Assembly: GCA_017411385.1 (NCBI GenBank)
Contig: JAFQQF010000020.1
Coordinates: forward strand, 1 to 64,000
Length of the DNA stretch: 64,000 bases
Source: Ruminococcus sp.
GTDB taxonomy: Bacteria; Bacillota; Clostridia; Oscillospirales; Acutalibacteraceae
Reading direction: 5' to 3'
The position numbers and the translations under genes were made by a program. The first letter of the stretch is position 1, and each line of letters opens with the position of its first letter. Positions 63,701 through 64,000 of the stretch are shown piece after piece. The notes beneath the pieces are model-generated. The model was not told the DNA's origin. It made no database searches and was given only the letters and a program-made list of their open reading frames with translations.

Positions 63701-63904
63701 TCTGTTTGCACCTGTGTCGTCATTAAGAATAACTTCACTTTCAACCGCACCAGATGCAAGGTTGTAGTCATTCTTCTCGATGACATTGTAGAAGTCACAG
63801 CCACTATCGGAAATGTCAAAATCCAAAGAAGCTGCAAAAACCGACATAGGTACCATTGAGATAAGCAACAATGCTACCAATACAGTTGCTACAAATTTTT
63901 TCAT
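58613..63904 (-). CDS. Large secreted phosphodiester glycosidase (NAGPA-like) with Ig-like modules and wall-binding repeats
   Basis: 1763 residues. A signal peptide (1-25, ...VFAAS) precedes an NAGPA/DUF2233 domain at about 65-310. It has GGMNTCLRYDNDHPYGVLVW, RAPRSVLAI and the hallmark NCDGGGSSTF (265-274). The family removes sugars linked through phosphodiesters, such as GlcNAc-1-P. Ig-like modules (~315-510), a jellyroll-like domain (WDFEDGNINSLTFG, ~515-700) and further modules follow. An ATCTESGYTGRTVC...IPATGHTF motif precedes about ten wall-binding-type repeats of ~73 residues (W-Y-x-DETGRxYxNEF...DGxxYYMVxG). ATG at 63904 has GGAG. It is a single-gene unit next to the polysaccharide genes, fitting a role in trimming surface glycan. 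Confidence 0.88.
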   Translation of the reverse strand: MKKFVATVLVALLLISMVPMSVFAASLDFDISDSGCDFYNVIEKNDYNLASGAVESEVILNDDTGANRNVLHLIEVDLKNPNISVMPTYMGLNENSNFEDSTQWGSQVLTEQAAHVENDLGLNVVGGMNTCLRYDNDHPYGVLVWNGKVYSDERKADGSSTAQTFLAVSEDGVASLHSASEPIPEGTYQAISANFGWIIKDGVSQYKSDDHADGGRAPRSVLAIKETGELILLMNDGRQAPYSAGATMRELAEWLLAMGCVDAVNCDGGGSSTFISEREGTGELTMKSSPSDGGQRATLGGILVISKAVADGKFDHAAIEADSESKYVTPGSTVTFNAIGADSAGGPAEIPADVTWQLVDETMGAVENGVFTSNGKVGTATVQMIYNGEVVGEDSIEVVIPEEIEFVQTNMTVPFGKTATLAMKATVNNGLNTVVVKESDFTFVLSDNKLGTIDGFEYTTCNEDVGISSGSVTATLVFDTTKTAKANINLGKGSEIVWDFEDGNINSLTFGTGYGNKHAAHKELGRFEFGHLQVVDSTTGQVKNGEKALAVICDYSDFYAMGYNMLKLTGLGVDMTDAVGVGFWIYLTPEATGLELDLNNAIPFDHGTAGGPGYEEEGWYYVYAEKSSGVGESFNNLYFYHTDGYDSATANNIPNIKTKFTVYIDDITVDYSTVVEDRDAPIFKNVSIVKNSDTYESMNGQTVTNGNVTVMAEAIENTTLNNYTGLDTSSAKLYVDGVLITKGVSCANNGYISADVSLSDGIHTFRFEIADNAGNYRAITRQLVVDATDDAPAVSFVPADATLDKLPIGSVYYMNLEVNDISTINKVSTHINLDGSSVWQLDYMDVATGFDAEYTVDDKHNNATITFTRNGDLVDSDETVLASLPIRTWEYTNHIDYPDCVNDGKGVCNFLSTPSQMWKGDGQFRIALCMAVLRGEVEFVNGDTDTFSSEEYIVDTEMDKHRNLVTQVEKNAKESWHIHTPVAVADKAATCTESGYTGRTVCVGCACGNTADAPCDSFDGCGSVVNWGTIIPATGHTFKVADGKIACDCGEVSNVNGLVEIDGNIYYAIAGNLGTGWIVEAGNYYYFDKTTFAALKDGRFNIDGIEYSFDENGVHTEGQWVYVMYNGERSAKYYFAGKYVANHFQTIGGKEYWFNKDGILLKGIQLLRPFEGAGISNLFIYDIDEDGVVNGPLDYTGVYNLDGTLYYVIDGKVTAGGVVDIDGDLYYVEWNGVVMTGKVYVVAERTNGLVNTGWNYFGEDGKLIDNDFYTIDGKVYYIVNGQPAKGLGVIEKNDNLYFVNGTGVVETGKIYIPADMTNGLVNAGYIYTDETGRIYNNEFVEIDGKVLYIVNGQPSKTGASLVKEIDGGLYFVEWNGNIPTGKIYISASEANGLTKAGWHYTDETGRLYDNEFATIDGKVYYMVKGLMENSGVSKVREVNGELYFIEWNGHVPTGKQYIGAEYVNGLTTAGWHYTDETGRLYDNEFATIDGKIYYMVHGQMDRTGVSKVREVNGELYFIEWNGLVTPGKQYIGAEYVNGFTTAGWHYADETGRLYNNEFTTIDGAVYYMVHGQMDRTGVSKVREINGGLYFVEWNGHVPTGKQYIGAEYVNGLTKAGWHYTDETGRLYDNEFATINGAIYYMVDGMFDNTGVSATREINGEYYFVEWNGHVATGKVYTEKGWRYTDETGAFYNNEIAEIDGSLYYVVDGAFYTGGVFEFEGDLYYAMWNGKLAANDRIYLMAKDTNGLIIAGYHTFDAEGKMVD

Positions 63905-63947
63905 AGCACATTTCTCCTTTTTTATTTTTATATAAAGCACCGAATGC

Positions 63948-63975
63948 AATATACCATAGTTTTTAACTAAAACAA
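63948..63975 (-). promoter_or_regulatory. Extended -10 promoter of the glycosidase gene
   Basis: Minus strand: TTGTTT (63970-63975), 16 bp, TGG-TATATT (63948-63953), so the -10 has a TGn extension. Its start is about 40 bp before the ATG. Confidence 0.55.
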
Positions 63976-64000
63976 CAGAGTCACTTAAAGTATTCATCAA

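Overview
The window looks like the chromosome of a low-to-mid GC, endospore-forming Clostridia member, probably an Oscillospiraceae/Ruminococcaceae-type gut anaerobe. The evidence is dipicolinate synthase (dpaA-dpaB), a cotJABC spore-coat operon, rubrerythrin, a dockerin-bearing secreted protein, and long blocks of housekeeping genes with SD-led starts (often GAGGTG, sometimes GTG or TTG). Only the left edge suggests a mobile element: the first codons of a helix-turn-helix/transposase-like gene running off the window.

Layout. 0.1-5.9 kb: a MacB-type ABC pair with Met/Gly-rich extracellular segments, a SulP anion transporter with a Dabb partner, and a sugar-transfer ATP-grasp enzyme. 5.9-9.7 kb: an envelope operon of MOP flippase, MurT and a GatD-like protein that has lost its catalytic Cys and His. 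9.7-10.5 kb: a promoter, two ~164-bp repeats derived from tRNA-Arg, and an intact tRNA-Arg(CCU). 10.5-16.4 kb: YgiQ radical SAM, meso-DAP dehydrogenase, two tRNA-Ser genes, a GNAT, and a secreted NlpC/P60 hydrolase. 16.5-24.7 kb: MscL with a zinc ribbon, TyrS, FtsK/SpoIIIE, UppP, TepA-like ClpP, CNNM/CBS. 24.8-39.6 kb: rubrerythrin, RNase M5-like, HolA, ComEC, Apt, HinT, PlsY, Der, DUF512, L32, YceD, Pgi, a DacF-type carboxypeptidase, IspF and IspD. 39.7-43.7 kb: dpaAB and a polar amino acid ABC importer whose binding protein is circularly permuted. 43.9-48.2 kb: MGMT-like, GNAT, HIT, RlmD and MurC. 48.2-49.6 kb: a cobalamin riboswitch controlling a transcobalamin-like (DUF4430) lipoprotein and an ECF S component. 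49.6-52.5 kb: HtrA and cotJABC. 52.6-64 kb: a CHAP-dockerin protein, GalE, flippase, polymerase, GT2, and a 1763-residue secreted phosphodiester glycosidase with about ten wall-binding-like repeats.

How the genes fit together. Cell-envelope construction dominates: DAP synthesis (Ddh), lipid-carrier recycling (UppP), MurC, MurT, flippases, D,D-carboxypeptidase, NlpC/P60 and CHAP hydrolases, and a surface polysaccharide module. The most unusual items are the tRNA-Arg repeat array, the catalytically degenerate GatD partner of MurT, the permuted binding protein, and the riboswitch-controlled transcobalamin-like/ECF uptake cassette. I see no CRISPR array, rRNA, prophage or classical defence system.
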